DNA of 64,000 nucleotides from Candidatus Saccharimonadales bacterium. GTDB lineage: Bacteria; Patescibacteriota; Saccharimonadia; Saccharimonadales; Saccharimonadaceae. This document shows, piece after piece, positions 25,418 through 33,914 of the stretch. The number at the start of each line of letters is the position of its first letter. The stretch's first letter is position 1. Made by a program: the position numbers and the translations under genes. Where the stretch lies: positions 248,001-312,000 of the forward strand of contig DASSDB010000004.1 of NCBI GenBank assembly GCA_035697325.1. The letters are read 5' to 3'. The notes under the pieces are model-generated. The model searched no databases. It saw nothing but the letters and a program-made list of their open reading frames with translations, and had not been told where the DNA came from.

Positions 25418-25690
25418 ATGTCACACGTTAAAGCAGGTGGAACAAGTAAAAACATCCACAACAATGCCGGCCAGCGTCTTGGTGTTAAGCGCTTTGGCGG
25501 CCAAACCGTCCGCACGGGCGAAGTTCTCGTACGTCAAACCGGTAGCACAAAAATTGCCGGCCCAGGTACATTTATGAGCAAGAACTTTACTATTCATGCC
25601 GCTCAGGATGGAACCGTCTCATTCCAAAAGGTAAAGAAGAGCCGCTTTACCGGTAAAACAGCTCCTCGCACCGAAGTAAGCGTCAAATAA
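25418..25690 (+). CDS. rpmA: Ribosomal protein bL27
   Basis: 90 residues with the family N-terminus MSHVKAGGTSKNIHNNAGQRLGVKRFGGQ, no cleavable Firmicutes-type extension, and VRTGEVLVRQTGSTKIAGPG. bL27 reaches the peptidyl transferase centre. It is normally next to rplU (bL21), but here it stands alone. Good SD (AAGGAG), its own promoter and its own terminator. Confidence 0.97.
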   Translation: MSHVKAGGTSKNIHNNAGQRLGVKRFGGQTVRTGEVLVRQTGSTKIAGPGTFMSKNFTIHAAQDGTVSFQKVKKSRFTGKTAPRTEVSVK

Positions 25691-25706
25691 ACATCTTATC
25701 TCAAAA

Positions 25707-25730
25707 AAATCACCTCGGCCGAGGTGATTT
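25707..25730. terminator. Terminator after rpmA
   Basis: A 24-base palindrome (AAATCACCTCGG with CCGAGGTGATTT) is flanked by A-run and T-run, so it can act on both strands: rpmA and the convergent coiled-coil gene. Confidence 0.9.
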
Positions 25731-25740
25731 TTCGTTATTG

Positions 25741-27078
25741 TTATTCTTCGGCCTGGAGCTTCCCCTGAATCTCTGTAAGCTCTTCAATAAGCGACCGAAT
25801 TCGCTTTCCGCTCTCACCGCGCGCAGAAAGTCTCTCGGTAAACTGCTTTACTGTGTCACCGGTCATTTCAGCGGCACCTCTAAATACAGAAACATCAGGA
25901 TAGTAGATAAGCTGAGCATGATCACGCAGCATACTATCGAGACTTCGTTGTATTTCCAGCATACCTGAATTCGCCTCTTCCATCTTGCTTAACTGTTCGC
26001 TCAGTTTTTCAATAGTCTCGAGGGCTTCTTGTCGGAAGGCCTGCTTTGTGCTGCGTTCTTCCGTTTGCTCTTGTCTACGAACACTTTCTTCGGTCTTTAC
26101 GTATCGAGCTGTTTCGGCCTGCATATCAACAATCCGAGCATCGTGCTCGCCAAAGGTCTTCTTCATATCATCAAGTACGGGCAGTACACCGCTTTGCTCT
26201 ATCGTGTGACCAATGCGGTATGCATTTGGATATGTTTCATCAAATCGAGTAGCAAGTTCTACTGTTTCTTTGCTCATATTATCGAGCTGCTCGGTTGTAT
26301 GCTCTATTACTTTAGAAACAGCTTCTGCCACTTCCATATCTTGCAACTCAAGCTTTTCAATCTCTCTCTGCTCCTCAGCAGATGCCTCAAGTTCCTCCTG
26401 TGGGTCTGCTTCTTTCTCTTGCGGTTCAGTTGCGCCCGCTAGTCTTTCGGCCAGTGAAAGTTGCCGCCAAGGTATTTCTGGAGTAGGCTCTTTCTTTGCT
26501 CCCGTAACAGGTTCTGCTTCTATTTCTGAAATAAGATCTTTGTTACTGGCTGCTCCTTCAAACGCTTCATCAGATTCGGGGGCAACTTCTTCTGCCAGCT
26601 CAGTAGGCGAAACGACTTCTGAATCGCGTCCTTCATCAAGTATGTTTTTCATGTCAACAGTTTGGGTAGGTTCACCTTCGTCAAGCTCTGCGGGAGTATC
26701 AAGTGTTTCGATCTCATCTCGTTTAATAACCATCGTATCCGCAGCCATGTTTTCTGCCTGCTCCTCTTCCTTCGCGGCGGTGTCGAGTGGTTCATACTGA
26801 GCATCGAAAGGCTTGTTGTAGTCAATATGGACAGGTGTGCCAAAGTCTTTGCCTAGGTTCACGATCCTGGCGGGGTGCCTGATACCTTTGTCATCGGGGG
26901 CAAAAACCACACCGACAAGCCCTCCGCGTTTCGCGATAGCATTAACTGCGAAACGACCAAGAGCACCTTCTCCATAAAGAGCATCTCTTTTGGCTTCCAC
27001 GACAGAATCAGGCGTTTCAAAAAACTGCTTGGCATCGTAGGGTGTAATCTCAATGTATGGTTTTTTTGTTTCAGACAT
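25741..27078 (-). CDS. Acidic coiled-coil protein, unknown role
   Basis: About 445 residues from ATG 27078. The N-terminal 90 residues form a small folded domain (KPYIEITPYDAKQFFETPDSVVEAKRDALYG...VGVVFAPDDKGIRHPARIVNLGKDFGTPVHIDY). A long disordered Glu/Asp-rich linker (about 100-225) follows, then helical coiled-coil segments to the end. No membrane segment and no recognised family. The layout suggests a scaffold protein. It is driven by a strong promoter at 27113-27141. Confidence 0.7.
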   Translation of the reverse strand: MSETKKPYIEITPYDAKQFFETPDSVVEAKRDALYGEGALGRFAVNAIAKRGGLVGVVFAPDDKGIRHPARIVNLGKDFGTPVHIDYNKPFDAQYEPLDTAAKEEEQAENMAADTMVIKRDEIETLDTPAELDEGEPTQTVDMKNILDEGRDSEVVSPTELAEEVAPESDEAFEGAASNKDLISEIEAEPVTGAKKEPTPEIPWRQLSLAERLAGATEPQEKEADPQEELEASAEEQREIEKLELQDMEVAEAVSKVIEHTTEQLDNMSKETVELATRFDETYPNAYRIGHTIEQSGVLPVLDDMKKTFGEHDARIVDMQAETARYVKTEESVRRQEQTEERSTKQAFRQEALETIEKLSEQLSKMEEANSGMLEIQRSLDSMLRDHAQLIYYPDVSVFRGAAEMTGDTVKQFTERLSARGESGKRIRSLIEELTEIQGKLQAEE

Positions 27079-27112
27079 TTTTTTGTGTGTCACTTTCGCT
27101 TTATCTTCTATT

Positions 27113-27141
27113 ATCGTAGCAGAATATAGCTATTATGTCAA
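27113..27141 (-). promoter_or_regulatory. Promoter of the acidic coiled-coil gene
   Basis: The minus strand has TTGACA (27141-27136), a 17-base spacer and TACGAT (27118-27113). The leader is about 30 bases and lacks a clear SD. Confidence 0.75.
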
Positions 27142-27163
27142 TAAAATGCTTACGTTAAAAACA

Positions 27164-27180
27164 CCACGTCTACGGCGTGG
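27164..27180 (-). terminator. Terminator after the receiver gene
   Basis: CCACG/CGTGG stem with a 7-base loop is followed on the minus strand by TGTTTTT. It lies 19 bases past the response-regulator stop. Confidence 0.75.
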
Positions 27181-27198
27181 AATTTTTAGTGTGCTTGC

Positions 27199-27588
27199 TT
27201 ATTTTGCTAGTTCGAGGTGGTGCTTGATGCGCTCCACGACGTCGCCAATAACCACCTGAGATTTTACAAGGTAATCATCGACACCTAGTGACTCAGCTCG
27301 CTCTTTATCTTTGGGCTGACTAAGCGCTGTGAGCATAATAACCCGGATATTGGTCGTCTCCGGCGTATTACGTAAGATATCAAGAACGTCAAATCCACTG
27401 ATCTTAGGCATCATCGCATCAAGAAGAATGAGGTCCGGCTTGAAATCGATAGCCGCTGAGAGAGCCTCTTCACCGTTATTTACTTCCCGTATTTCAAAGC
27501 CTTCGAGCTCCAAACGAGATTTATAAACTGCGGCTAAAGCCGTATCGTCTTCTACAAGCAGAATTTTTTTCTTTGCATTTGCATCCAT
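27199..27588 (-). CDS. Single-domain response regulator
   Basis: 129-residue receiver with VEDDTALAAVYK, phospho-acceptor Asp in PDLILLDAMMPKISGFDVL, Thr in VIMLTALSQPKD and Lys in DDYLVKSQ. It has no output domain. No kinase is adjacent, so it is an orphan here and could share the soluble kinase at 19873-20613. Confidence 0.93.
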   Translation of the reverse strand: MDANAKKKILLVEDDTALAAVYKSRLELEGFEIREVNNGEEALSAAIDFKPDLILLDAMMPKISGFDVLDILRNTPETTNIRVIMLTALSQPKDKERAESLGVDDYLVKSQVVIGDVVERIKHHLELAK

Positions 27589-27640
27589 AACTATACTAAT
27601 AGTACCCTAAAACCTACCAAAAGCACAAGCGTCGGCTTTA

Positions 27641-28858
27641 CTACTGTAATTTTGCCTTTGCGGCGTCGAGCTGAGGGTCTCTTCCGGCATCTGCATCCGC
27701 TGCGGTAAGATCGACGGCTTGATCAGGACTAATACCCTCTTTGGTGATATTTTTTCCATTGGGTGTATACCACCTGGCCACGGTCACCTTTAAGACGGCT
27801 CCGGCTCCAAGGTCCAAGACCTTTTGCACAGTTCCCTTGCCAAAAGTCTTTTCACCGATAAGTGTCGCTTTTTTATGGTCTTGGAGTGCTCCGGCTACGA
27901 TCTCACTAGCGGATGCACTACTGCCATTAACGACTACAACTGTAGGAATGGAGCCTAGGATTGCGTCTGAGCCTGACCGAAGCTCATCGGTCACTTTGCC
28001 GTTCACTCTTTCAGAAACAACCACCTCATTATTCAGCCATAGGCCTGCTACATCTTGTGCCGCCGTAATATAGCCGCCACCATTGCCTCGAAGATCAAGT
28101 ATGACACCATGCACATTCTGCTGTTTGAAGCTTTCGGCTGCTTTACGTGCCAGTGTGCCCGTGTGGTCGTCAAACCGACTAATAGTAAGGATGCCAAGAC
28201 CATTTTGTACTGAAGCCTGGACGCTTGGGTTATCAACAACCTGTCTTGTAACGGTAAAATCCTTCGTTTCGTTACCTCTCAATACGACGAGTTTCACCGT
28301 TGTGCCGGCTTCGCCACGGATTTCGGTTGCAGTTTTATCTGCCGTCCAGTCTGAAGCGGCTTGATCATTGACGGCCACAATCGTATCGCCGGCTTTAAGC
28401 CCAGCTTTTTCGGCCGGATTATTTGCAAGTACCCTGATGATCGTAGGCTTACTACCCCGGATACCAATTTCGGCACCGATTCCACCTCCGATATCACCGG
28501 TAAGGTCTTTGTTGAAATCCGACGCCTCTTTAGGGTCCATATAGACCGTGTATTGGTCGCCGGCCGCAGCCACAAGGCCCCTACTTGCTCCTTCAATCAG
28601 TTTTTGAGTATCAAGATTACCATCAAAATTACCCTTGAGCTGTTGGAATGTTTGCTGAACCGAGCTTAAGTCAATCGTGCTGTTTGCCGCGACTTTAAAG
28701 CCGAATATAGGCCCGACGGTAGCTATAAAATTATTACTTCGAGTACCAGCAACAAACCCTACTACCGCCACGATTGCGATGGTAAAAAAATAGACGGGTC
28801 GTGAGATACCTGTTTTTTCTTCTTTCGACGACGTCATTGACTGTTTTTTTTCTGCCAC
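27641..28858 (-). CDS. S41 C-terminal processing protease
   Basis: CtpA-type serine protease, 405 residues. An N-terminal membrane anchor (PVYFFTIAIVAVVGFVAGT) is followed by a PDZ domain (GGGIGAEIGIRGSKPTIIRVLANNPAEKAGLKAGDTIVAVND). The protease core has VILDLRGNGGGYITAA, catalytic Ser in VVVNGSSASASEIVAGALQDH and Lys in GEKTFGKGTVQ. It acts outside the membrane. It starts at GTG with AAGAGGG upstream and lies directly downstream of the FtsEX-CHAP cluster. Confidence 0.96.
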   Translation of the reverse strand: MAEKKQSMTSSKEEKTGISRPVYFFTIAIVAVVGFVAGTRSNNFIATVGPIFGFKVAANSTIDLSSVQQTFQQLKGNFDGNLDTQKLIEGASRGLVAAAGDQYTVYMDPKEASDFNKDLTGDIGGGIGAEIGIRGSKPTIIRVLANNPAEKAGLKAGDTIVAVNDQAASDWTADKTATEIRGEAGTTVKLVVLRGNETKDFTVTRQVVDNPSVQASVQNGLGILTISRFDDHTGTLARKAAESFKQQNVHGVILDLRGNGGGYITAAQDVAGLWLNNEVVVSERVNGKVTDELRSGSDAILGSIPTVVVVNGSSASASEIVAGALQDHKKATLIGEKTFGKGTVQKVLDLGAGAVLKVTVARWYTPNGKNITKEGISPDQAVDLTAADADAGRDPQLDAAKAKLQ

Positions 28859-28891
28859 ATAAAAACCCTCTTAACTAACGTACTAAGTATA

Positions 28892-28913
28892 GCGCACATC
28901 CGAAGTTGTGCGC
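28892..28913 (-). terminator. Hairpin between the CHAP and S41 genes
   Basis: GCGCACA pairs with TGTGCGC around an 8-base loop. There is no T-run; instead a TATACT (28891-28886) follows directly on the minus strand and may start S41 transcription. Confidence 0.5.
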
Positions 28914-28935
28914 TAGGGGTGAAATTGCTCACCGT

Positions 28936-30129
28936 TTAGAAGTAGACGTACTGCTGATAGGTACCAATTGGTACCTGCATCTTGCTGTAGTTACCCCAAC
29001 CAGGACCACCGGCGTTGTAGTAATTGTACTGGCTAACAATCATCGTGCCGTTATTCTTATCGATACTTTCTACCCATACGACATGACCAGGACGACCCCC
29101 GGTAGTAATGACGCCGGCCGATCGTTCTCGAGGCGTGGAAGATACAGTGAAGCCAGCTGCCCGACCACTTGAGACAAAGTCGATGGCATCTCCCCAGTAC
29201 GTAGGAGCGTAGCCCGTTTCTTTGAGGATTCTCCATGCCACGTAGCTAGCACATTGACGACAACCATAACCCATGCCATCACCGCCGTTGCCGTCGACAC
29301 CTCCATGCGAAAGTGCGTTTGAATCAACATAACAATTAGAGGAATTCCAGGGGTAACCACCAGAAGTTCCCGGCAACACGACTGCTCCTCCACCTCCTGC
29401 CGCAGCAATCGCGGCTTCGATGGCAGCCTGCTGCTGTTGTTGGACCTTTAGCTTTTGTGCTTCACGATCAGAGGAGAGTTGCCTATAGGCATTTTCTTGT
29501 CCTTGAGTCTTCGCAAGAAGTGTATTTCGTTCAGCTTCTTTAGCGACAAGAGCATTTTTAGCATTTGTCTGATCCGCAAGAGTTCGTTGAACATCGGTTT
29601 TTTGAGCTTCAAGGTCAGCTTTTAATTTTTTAATCGTTTCGATGGTCACAGATAGCTGGTCGCGAATGACATTACGGTATTCTTGTTTATCGACATAATC
29701 GGCGATGCTTTTGCTACTTGCCAGCATTTCAAGAGGTGAAATTGTATCGTCAACATATAAATCAGCCAGTGTCGTACCGAGAGCTGTCCGGTTATCACTG
29801 ATTCGTTTTTCGGTATCCGCAATATCTTGCTGTAATTTAGCTAGCTTCACCTCAGTAAGGCTGATCTGTGTCTGGATAAGGCTCTTTTGGCTATCAATAC
29901 CTTTGATTTCTTCTTGAAGCGAAAGAATTTGCTTATTAAGATCACCTGCTTTCGCCTGATATTGATCGATTTCTTTTTGGAGGGCATTGATTTGATCATC
30001 GTATTTATCGGCCGATACTTTTGGGCTAAATGAGAATGGGACGGTTACCACCATGAGACCAGCAATCGTCGTTAGTGCTACCCGACGAATGATGTGCTTC
30101 GAAACTGGTGTGGTGGACCGCTGTTTCAT
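28936..30129 (-). CDS. Secreted coiled-coil CHAP peptidoglycan hydrolase (PcsB-like)
   Basis: 397 residues: a signal peptide (VALTTIAGLMVVTVPFSFSPKVSA), a long coiled-coil (about 45-245), a short linker and a C-terminal CHAP amidase/endopeptidase domain. The CHAP catalytic Cys is in GYGCRQCASYVAWRIL and the His in RPGHVVWVESID. This is the PcsB architecture. PcsB-type enzymes are switched on by FtsEX through the coiled-coil, and ftsX-ftsE lie immediately upstream, so it is probably the septal hydrolase of this organism. Confidence 0.93.
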   Translation of the reverse strand: MKQRSTTPVSKHIIRRVALTTIAGLMVVTVPFSFSPKVSADKYDDQINALQKEIDQYQAKAGDLNKQILSLQEEIKGIDSQKSLIQTQISLTEVKLAKLQQDIADTEKRISDNRTALGTTLADLYVDDTISPLEMLASSKSIADYVDKQEYRNVIRDQLSVTIETIKKLKADLEAQKTDVQRTLADQTNAKNALVAKEAERNTLLAKTQGQENAYRQLSSDREAQKLKVQQQQQAAIEAAIAAAGGGGAVVLPGTSGGYPWNSSNCYVDSNALSHGGVDGNGGDGMGYGCRQCASYVAWRILKETGYAPTYWGDAIDFVSSGRAAGFTVSSTPRERSAGVITTGGRPGHVVWVESIDKNNGTMIVSQYNYYNAGGPGWGNYSKMQVPIGTYQQYVYF

Positions 30130-30236
30130 TACGCTTATGCTAGCACGAAAATGAGCTTATGTCAATGTTACCACTAGATTAGATAGCAGCGGTGTCTTTT
30201 GTCACGGACGTAAAATGCGGCCCTTGGTTTATAGTC

Positions 30237-31214
30237 TTATATTTTTAGGTAGCGTCTTGTTGCAAGGAGCGAAGAAACAATACCGATGATCGCACCGAGA
30301 AGGATCATACCTAGGAGCACAAACGCAATGTATACCGAGAGTAAATTGATAGTATTTTGAACCATGACGCCATAGCTGAGTAGCGGACCGCTTGCTCCAT
30401 AGAGAATAGCTATGCCAAGCGCCGTCGCAACGATTGCGGCAATAAAACCATAGACCACCGCCTCAACGACGAATGGTCCTCTGATAAAGCTGCGATCCGC
30501 ACCAATGAGCTTCATCATCTGAATTTCGTCACGGCGATTAAAAATGGCCATACGAATCGTATTAAACACGATGAGAGAAGATATGGCGATGAAAATAATA
30601 CTAGCACCCAGTCCGGCTCGTTCGGCAAAACTTACCCACCGACCAATGTTTTCAATGGCCGAACGACGTTCACCAGCAAATGACGGTTTACGATTTGGGT
30701 CGATGTTCTTTTTAAGCGTTTCGTCGGTATCCACAAACTTTCGCAGTTCGTCAGTTTTGTTTATATCAACTGGGCTAATTCGGAAGGTCCCAGGAAATTC
30801 GTTAGTCGCTTCGTTTAATGCATCGAGCGCTCCGGTATTCGATTTATTAGACTGGGCAAAGTTTGAACGTGCTTCTTCAGGACTGATAAAGGATACTTTG
30901 CGAACGGAGCTGAGTTTTTCAAGTCCTGATTGGATTTTCTTTACGTCGTCGTTTGATGTGTCGTTTTTGATATAAATCGACATGTCTACTTTGTCACGGA
31001 TTTCAGATACGGTATCAAGCAGGACATTACGAGCAGCAAGGGTAACGAATACCACTAATAGCGTAATTGTCATGACGGCCGTTGCGGCGATAGTAAGCCA
31101 CGCATTACGACTGAAGTTATTGACACCATAGCGACACATCCGGACAAATGTGAGCCACTGACGACGTTTGCGCTTTTGCAATGCAAATGCTTTTGCATCC
31201 ATTTTCTTACTCAT
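30237..31214 (-). CDS. ftsX: Cell division protein FtsX
   Basis: 325 residues with a cytosolic N-terminus, membrane helix (WLTIAATAVMTITLLVVFVTLA), an extracellular loop of about 130 residues (DMSIYIKNDTSNDDVKKIQSGLEKL...) and three more helices. The QMMKLIGADRSFIRGPFVVEAVVYG segment is typical. The loop is where FtsX contacts its hydrolase. Start ATG 31214 overlaps the ftsE stop by 4 bases. Confidence 0.95.
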   Translation of the reverse strand: MSKKMDAKAFALQKRKRRQWLTFVRMCRYGVNNFSRNAWLTIAATAVMTITLLVVFVTLAARNVLLDTVSEIRDKVDMSIYIKNDTSNDDVKKIQSGLEKLSSVRKVSFISPEEARSNFAQSNKSNTGALDALNEATNEFPGTFRISPVDINKTDELRKFVDTDETLKKNIDPNRKPSFAGERRSAIENIGRWVSFAERAGLGASIIFIAISSLIVFNTIRMAIFNRRDEIQMMKLIGADRSFIRGPFVVEAVVYGFIAAIVATALGIAILYGASGPLLSYGVMVQNTINLLSVYIAFVLLGMILLGAIIGIVSSLLATRRYLKI

Positions 31215-31894
31215 TGGCGATAACTCCCCTGGGCCTGATCGCCTGTAATTTTACCGTGCTCCAGCGTTACAACGCGACGCTTTAACTTGTTAACGATTTC
31301 AACGTTGTGAGTGGTGAGAAGAACTGTCGTGCCGTATTTGTTAATTTTTTCAAGTAGACGCACAATATCCCAGCTATGTTTTGGGTCGAGATTTCCGGTT
31401 GGCTCATCGGCAATAAGAATCTTAGGTTGGCGCACGACAGCACGAGCGATCGCTACGCGTTGGCGTTCACCACCGGAAAGCTGATGCGGAAATTGCTTTT
31501 CCTTACCCGTTAATCCGACGAGTTCAATAACCTTAGGGACGGTATTTTTAATTTCACGACCGGTCATACCGGCGATTTCAAGTGCAAATGCAACATTCTC
31601 AAAGACGGTGCGCTGCGGCAGGAGTTTGAAATCTTGAAAAACAACGCCAATTTTGCGACGAAGCAATGGAATGTGCTTATCTTTGAGTGTATCGTAATCG
31701 ATTCCACCAACGACTATTTTGCCGCTTGTAGGCTTCTCTTCTCTTGTCAGTAGACGAAGTAGAGTTGTTTTTCCGGCTCCACTTGTTCCGACTAAAATGA
31801 CAAATTCACGAGGCTCAACGTGAAGACTAATCCGGTTTAGCGCCGGCTTCATATCTTTTCCGTAAGTTTTTGTTACCCTATCTAACAGAATCAT
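31211..31894 (-). CDS. ftsE: Cell division ATPase FtsE
   Basis: 227-residue ABC ATPase: Walker A VGTSGAGKTTLLRLL, Q-loop VVFQDFKLLP, signature HQLSGGERQRVAIARAVV, Walker B PKILIADEPTGNLD, switch His in LLTTHNVE. FILLPQRTVFENV and the coupling to ftsX identify it as FtsE rather than an exporter ATPase. Overlap with ftsX by 4 bases indicates stoichiometric translation. Confidence 0.96.
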   Translation of the reverse strand: MILLDRVTKTYGKDMKPALNRISLHVEPREFVILVGTSGAGKTTLLRLLTREEKPTSGKIVVGGIDYDTLKDKHIPLLRRKIGVVFQDFKLLPQRTVFENVAFALEIAGMTGREIKNTVPKVIELVGLTGKEKQFPHQLSGGERQRVAIARAVVRQPKILIADEPTGNLDPKHSWDIVRLLEKINKYGTTVLLTTHNVEIVNKLKRRVVTLEHGKITGDQAQGSYRQ

Positions 31895-31957
31895 CTTCTT
31901 TATCTATCATAGCACATAACGCCCATGTTAAAAGTGGTGGTTTGCTACAATAGCTGC

Positions 31958-32038
31958 ATGAAAAAGACAATTATCGGCAGCGATGTTGGTCGAAATATGG
32001 AGAGCACTTCGCCCATCTTTACGCATTACGCTCCTTGA
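31958..32038 (+). CDS. Possible 26-residue leaderless ORF or gene remnant
   Basis: TACAAT lies 6 bases before an ATG that opens a 26-codon frame (MKKTIIGSDVGRN then MESTSPIFTHYAP). The spacing matches the leaderless promoters of native genes. The 90 bases downstream stay partly open in other frames, as in a decayed gene. It sits alone between ftsE and prfB, which both read leftward. Confidence 0.25.
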   Translation: MKKTIIGSDVGRNMESTSPIFTHYAP

Positions 32039-32125
32039 TTGGCTTGCGCTGCTTGTTGAGTAGTACGGCCAGGATAAGAATGTGCTTTTTGAATTTGCCA
32101 AAATACGACATTCGCTATCAGGATC

Positions 32126-33205
32126 TTAACTAAGATTCTGCTCTAAATATGCGGTCATGAAAGCATCAAGCTTGCCATCGAGCACGCCTTGGGCATCTCG
32201 ATCTTCATACTTTGTGCGGGTGTCTTTTACAAGCATGTACGGATGAAGTACGTAGTTTCGGATCTGACTTCCCCAATTAGCAGACTCTCCCGCATGAAGC
32301 TCGCTGATATTTTGCGCGTGCTGCTCAAGTTGGAGCTGAGCTAATTTTGAGCGTAAGATTTTAAGCGCCATTTCTTTATTTTGCAACTGGCTCCGCTCAT
32401 TTTGGATTGCGACCACAATGCCGGTTGGAGTATGGGTCACCCGGACTGCGCTATCGGTAGTATTGACGCTTTGTCCACCATGACCACCTGCCCGGTATAC
32501 ATCAATTTTTAAGTCTTTTTCGTCGAGCTGAATTTCATCGGGGGCATCTATTTGCGGCAAAACCTCGACAAGAGCAAAACTGGTTTGTCGGAGATTATCA
32601 CTATTGAATGGACTGAGGCGCACGAGCCTGTGCACGCCGTTTTCGCTTTTTAATTTGCCAAAAGCATACGGACCCGAAACCTCTACAACGCTGCTTTTGA
32701 TACCTGCCTCTTCTCCATTGGAGCGCTCTACGACGCTTGTTTGAAGACCCGCTTTTTCGGCCCAACGAAGATACATCCGCTCCAGCATTTCGGCCCAGTC
32801 TTGAGCATCAGTACCGCCCGCCCCCGCAGAGATGCGCAGAATTGCGTTGTGGTCATCGTATTGGCCGTTAAAAAGTAGCTCTTTTTTGCGCTCAGCAAAT
32901 TCTTTTTCAAGCGCGCTCACCTGCCCTTCAAATTCGTCGAGTAGACTTTCGTCTCCAAAGCTCATTAACTCTGAAATATCTGAGACTTGCATAGTGAGTG
33001 TTTGCCAAGGTTGCACCATATCGTTTAGCTGAGCAAACTGTTTGCTTTTCTCCTGAGCATAGCTAGGGTTATTCCAAATTTCAGGTGCGGCGAGCTCCGC
33101 TTCGAGTTCTCCGAGTTGTTTGACTTTCTGGTCAATAGCAAGCCGCTCGTAGGCGGCAGCGACATTCTTTTTTAGATGGGCAATTCGTTTCTCCAGAGGT
33201 TGCAT
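32126..33205 (-). CDS. prfB: Peptide chain release factor 2
   Basis: RF2 reads UAA and UGA. 359 residues with the SPF-type stop-recognition tripeptide (RLVRLSPFNSDNLRQTSF) and GGQ motif (RAGGHGGQSVNTTDSAVRVTH). The frame is continuous, without the internal UGA frameshift autoregulation known in many bacteria. Its presence fits use of UGA as stop. TAAAAT ends 8 bases before ATG 33205, so the mRNA is probably leaderless; it diverges from murI. Confidence 0.97.
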   Translation of the reverse strand: MQPLEKRIAHLKKNVAAAYERLAIDQKVKQLGELEAELAAPEIWNNPSYAQEKSKQFAQLNDMVQPWQTLTMQVSDISELMSFGDESLLDEFEGQVSALEKEFAERKKELLFNGQYDDHNAILRISAGAGGTDAQDWAEMLERMYLRWAEKAGLQTSVVERSNGEEAGIKSSVVEVSGPYAFGKLKSENGVHRLVRLSPFNSDNLRQTSFALVEVLPQIDAPDEIQLDEKDLKIDVYRAGGHGGQSVNTTDSAVRVTHTPTGIVVAIQNERSQLQNKEMALKILRSKLAQLQLEQHAQNISELHAGESANWGSQIRNYVLHPYMLVKDTRTKYEDRDAQGVLDGKLDAFMTAYLEQNLS

Positions 33206-33245
33206 GTATGTCTATTTTACCATGAGTCGTGCTACACTACTGGTA

Positions 33246-33914
33246 ATGAAAATTGGCGTATTTGATTCGGGAATTGGTGGCAAAATTGTCGCGGACGAAC
33301 TCCAGCTCGCATTCACGGATGATGAGATCCTGTACGCACACGATCGCGAGCATGTGCCCTACGGGAATAAATCTCCCGAAGAAATCCAGCAGTTAACGCT
33401 CCTAGCAATTACACCACTTATAAATGCCGGTTGCACCGTGATTGTCATTGCATGCAATACAGCTTCGACCAATGCGATTTCTTTTTTGCGGAAAACTCAC
33501 CCGCGTATCTTTTTTATTGGCCTTGAACCGATGATAAAGCCAGCCGCAACACAAACAAAATCAGGCGTGATTGCCGTATGTGCGACCCGAGCAACACTGG
33601 CCAGCGAATCTTATGCTATTTTAAAAGAAATGTGGGCCAAAGATGTCAGAGTCATTGAACCCGACTGCCATGAATGGGCTTCGGTGATTGAGAACAACAG
33701 ATCTGAAGAAATAGAGGTCGCTGCATTAGTAGCTGACCTCAGGAAGAAACGATGTGATGTGATAGTGCTCGGATGTACTCACTATCATTGGCTAAAGAAA
33801 CGTTTTCAAAATGCTAATCAAAATATGATTATTCTTGAACCGACCGATGCCATACGGCAACGCATTGATCATTTCAAACAAGATTATAGTTCGTTTACTG
33901 CCGCGACAAACTGA
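33246..33914 (+). CDS. murI: Glutamate racemase
   Basis: Makes D-glutamate for peptidoglycan. About 222 residues: MKIGVFDSGIGGKIVADEL, the first catalytic Cys in VIVIACNTASTNAISFLR, and the second in VIVLGCTHYHWLKKRF. ATG 33246 is chosen because the family begins at this MKIGVFDSG and TACACT lies 7 bases before it, implying a leaderless message. Its 3' end overlaps convergent murD by 31 bases. Confidence 0.95.
   Translation: MKIGVFDSGIGGKIVADELQLAFTDDEILYAHDREHVPYGNKSPEEIQQLTLLAITPLINAGCTVIVIACNTASTNAISFLRKTHPRIFFIGLEPMIKPAATQTKSGVIAVCATRATLASESYAILKEMWAKDVRVIEPDCHEWASVIENNRSEEIEVAALVADLRKKRCDVIVLGCTHYHWLKKRFQNANQNMIILEPTDAIRQRIDHFKQDYSSFTAATN

Noticed and set aside
26213-26800. 195-codon Ser-rich plus-strand ORF
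   Set aside because: Antisense shadow of the Glu/Asp-rich linker of the coiled-coil protein; the Ser runs mirror acidic codons.
32126-33205. Search for the programmed RF2 frameshift
   Set aside because: The frame is continuous from the ATG; no internal UGA with an upstream SD is present.
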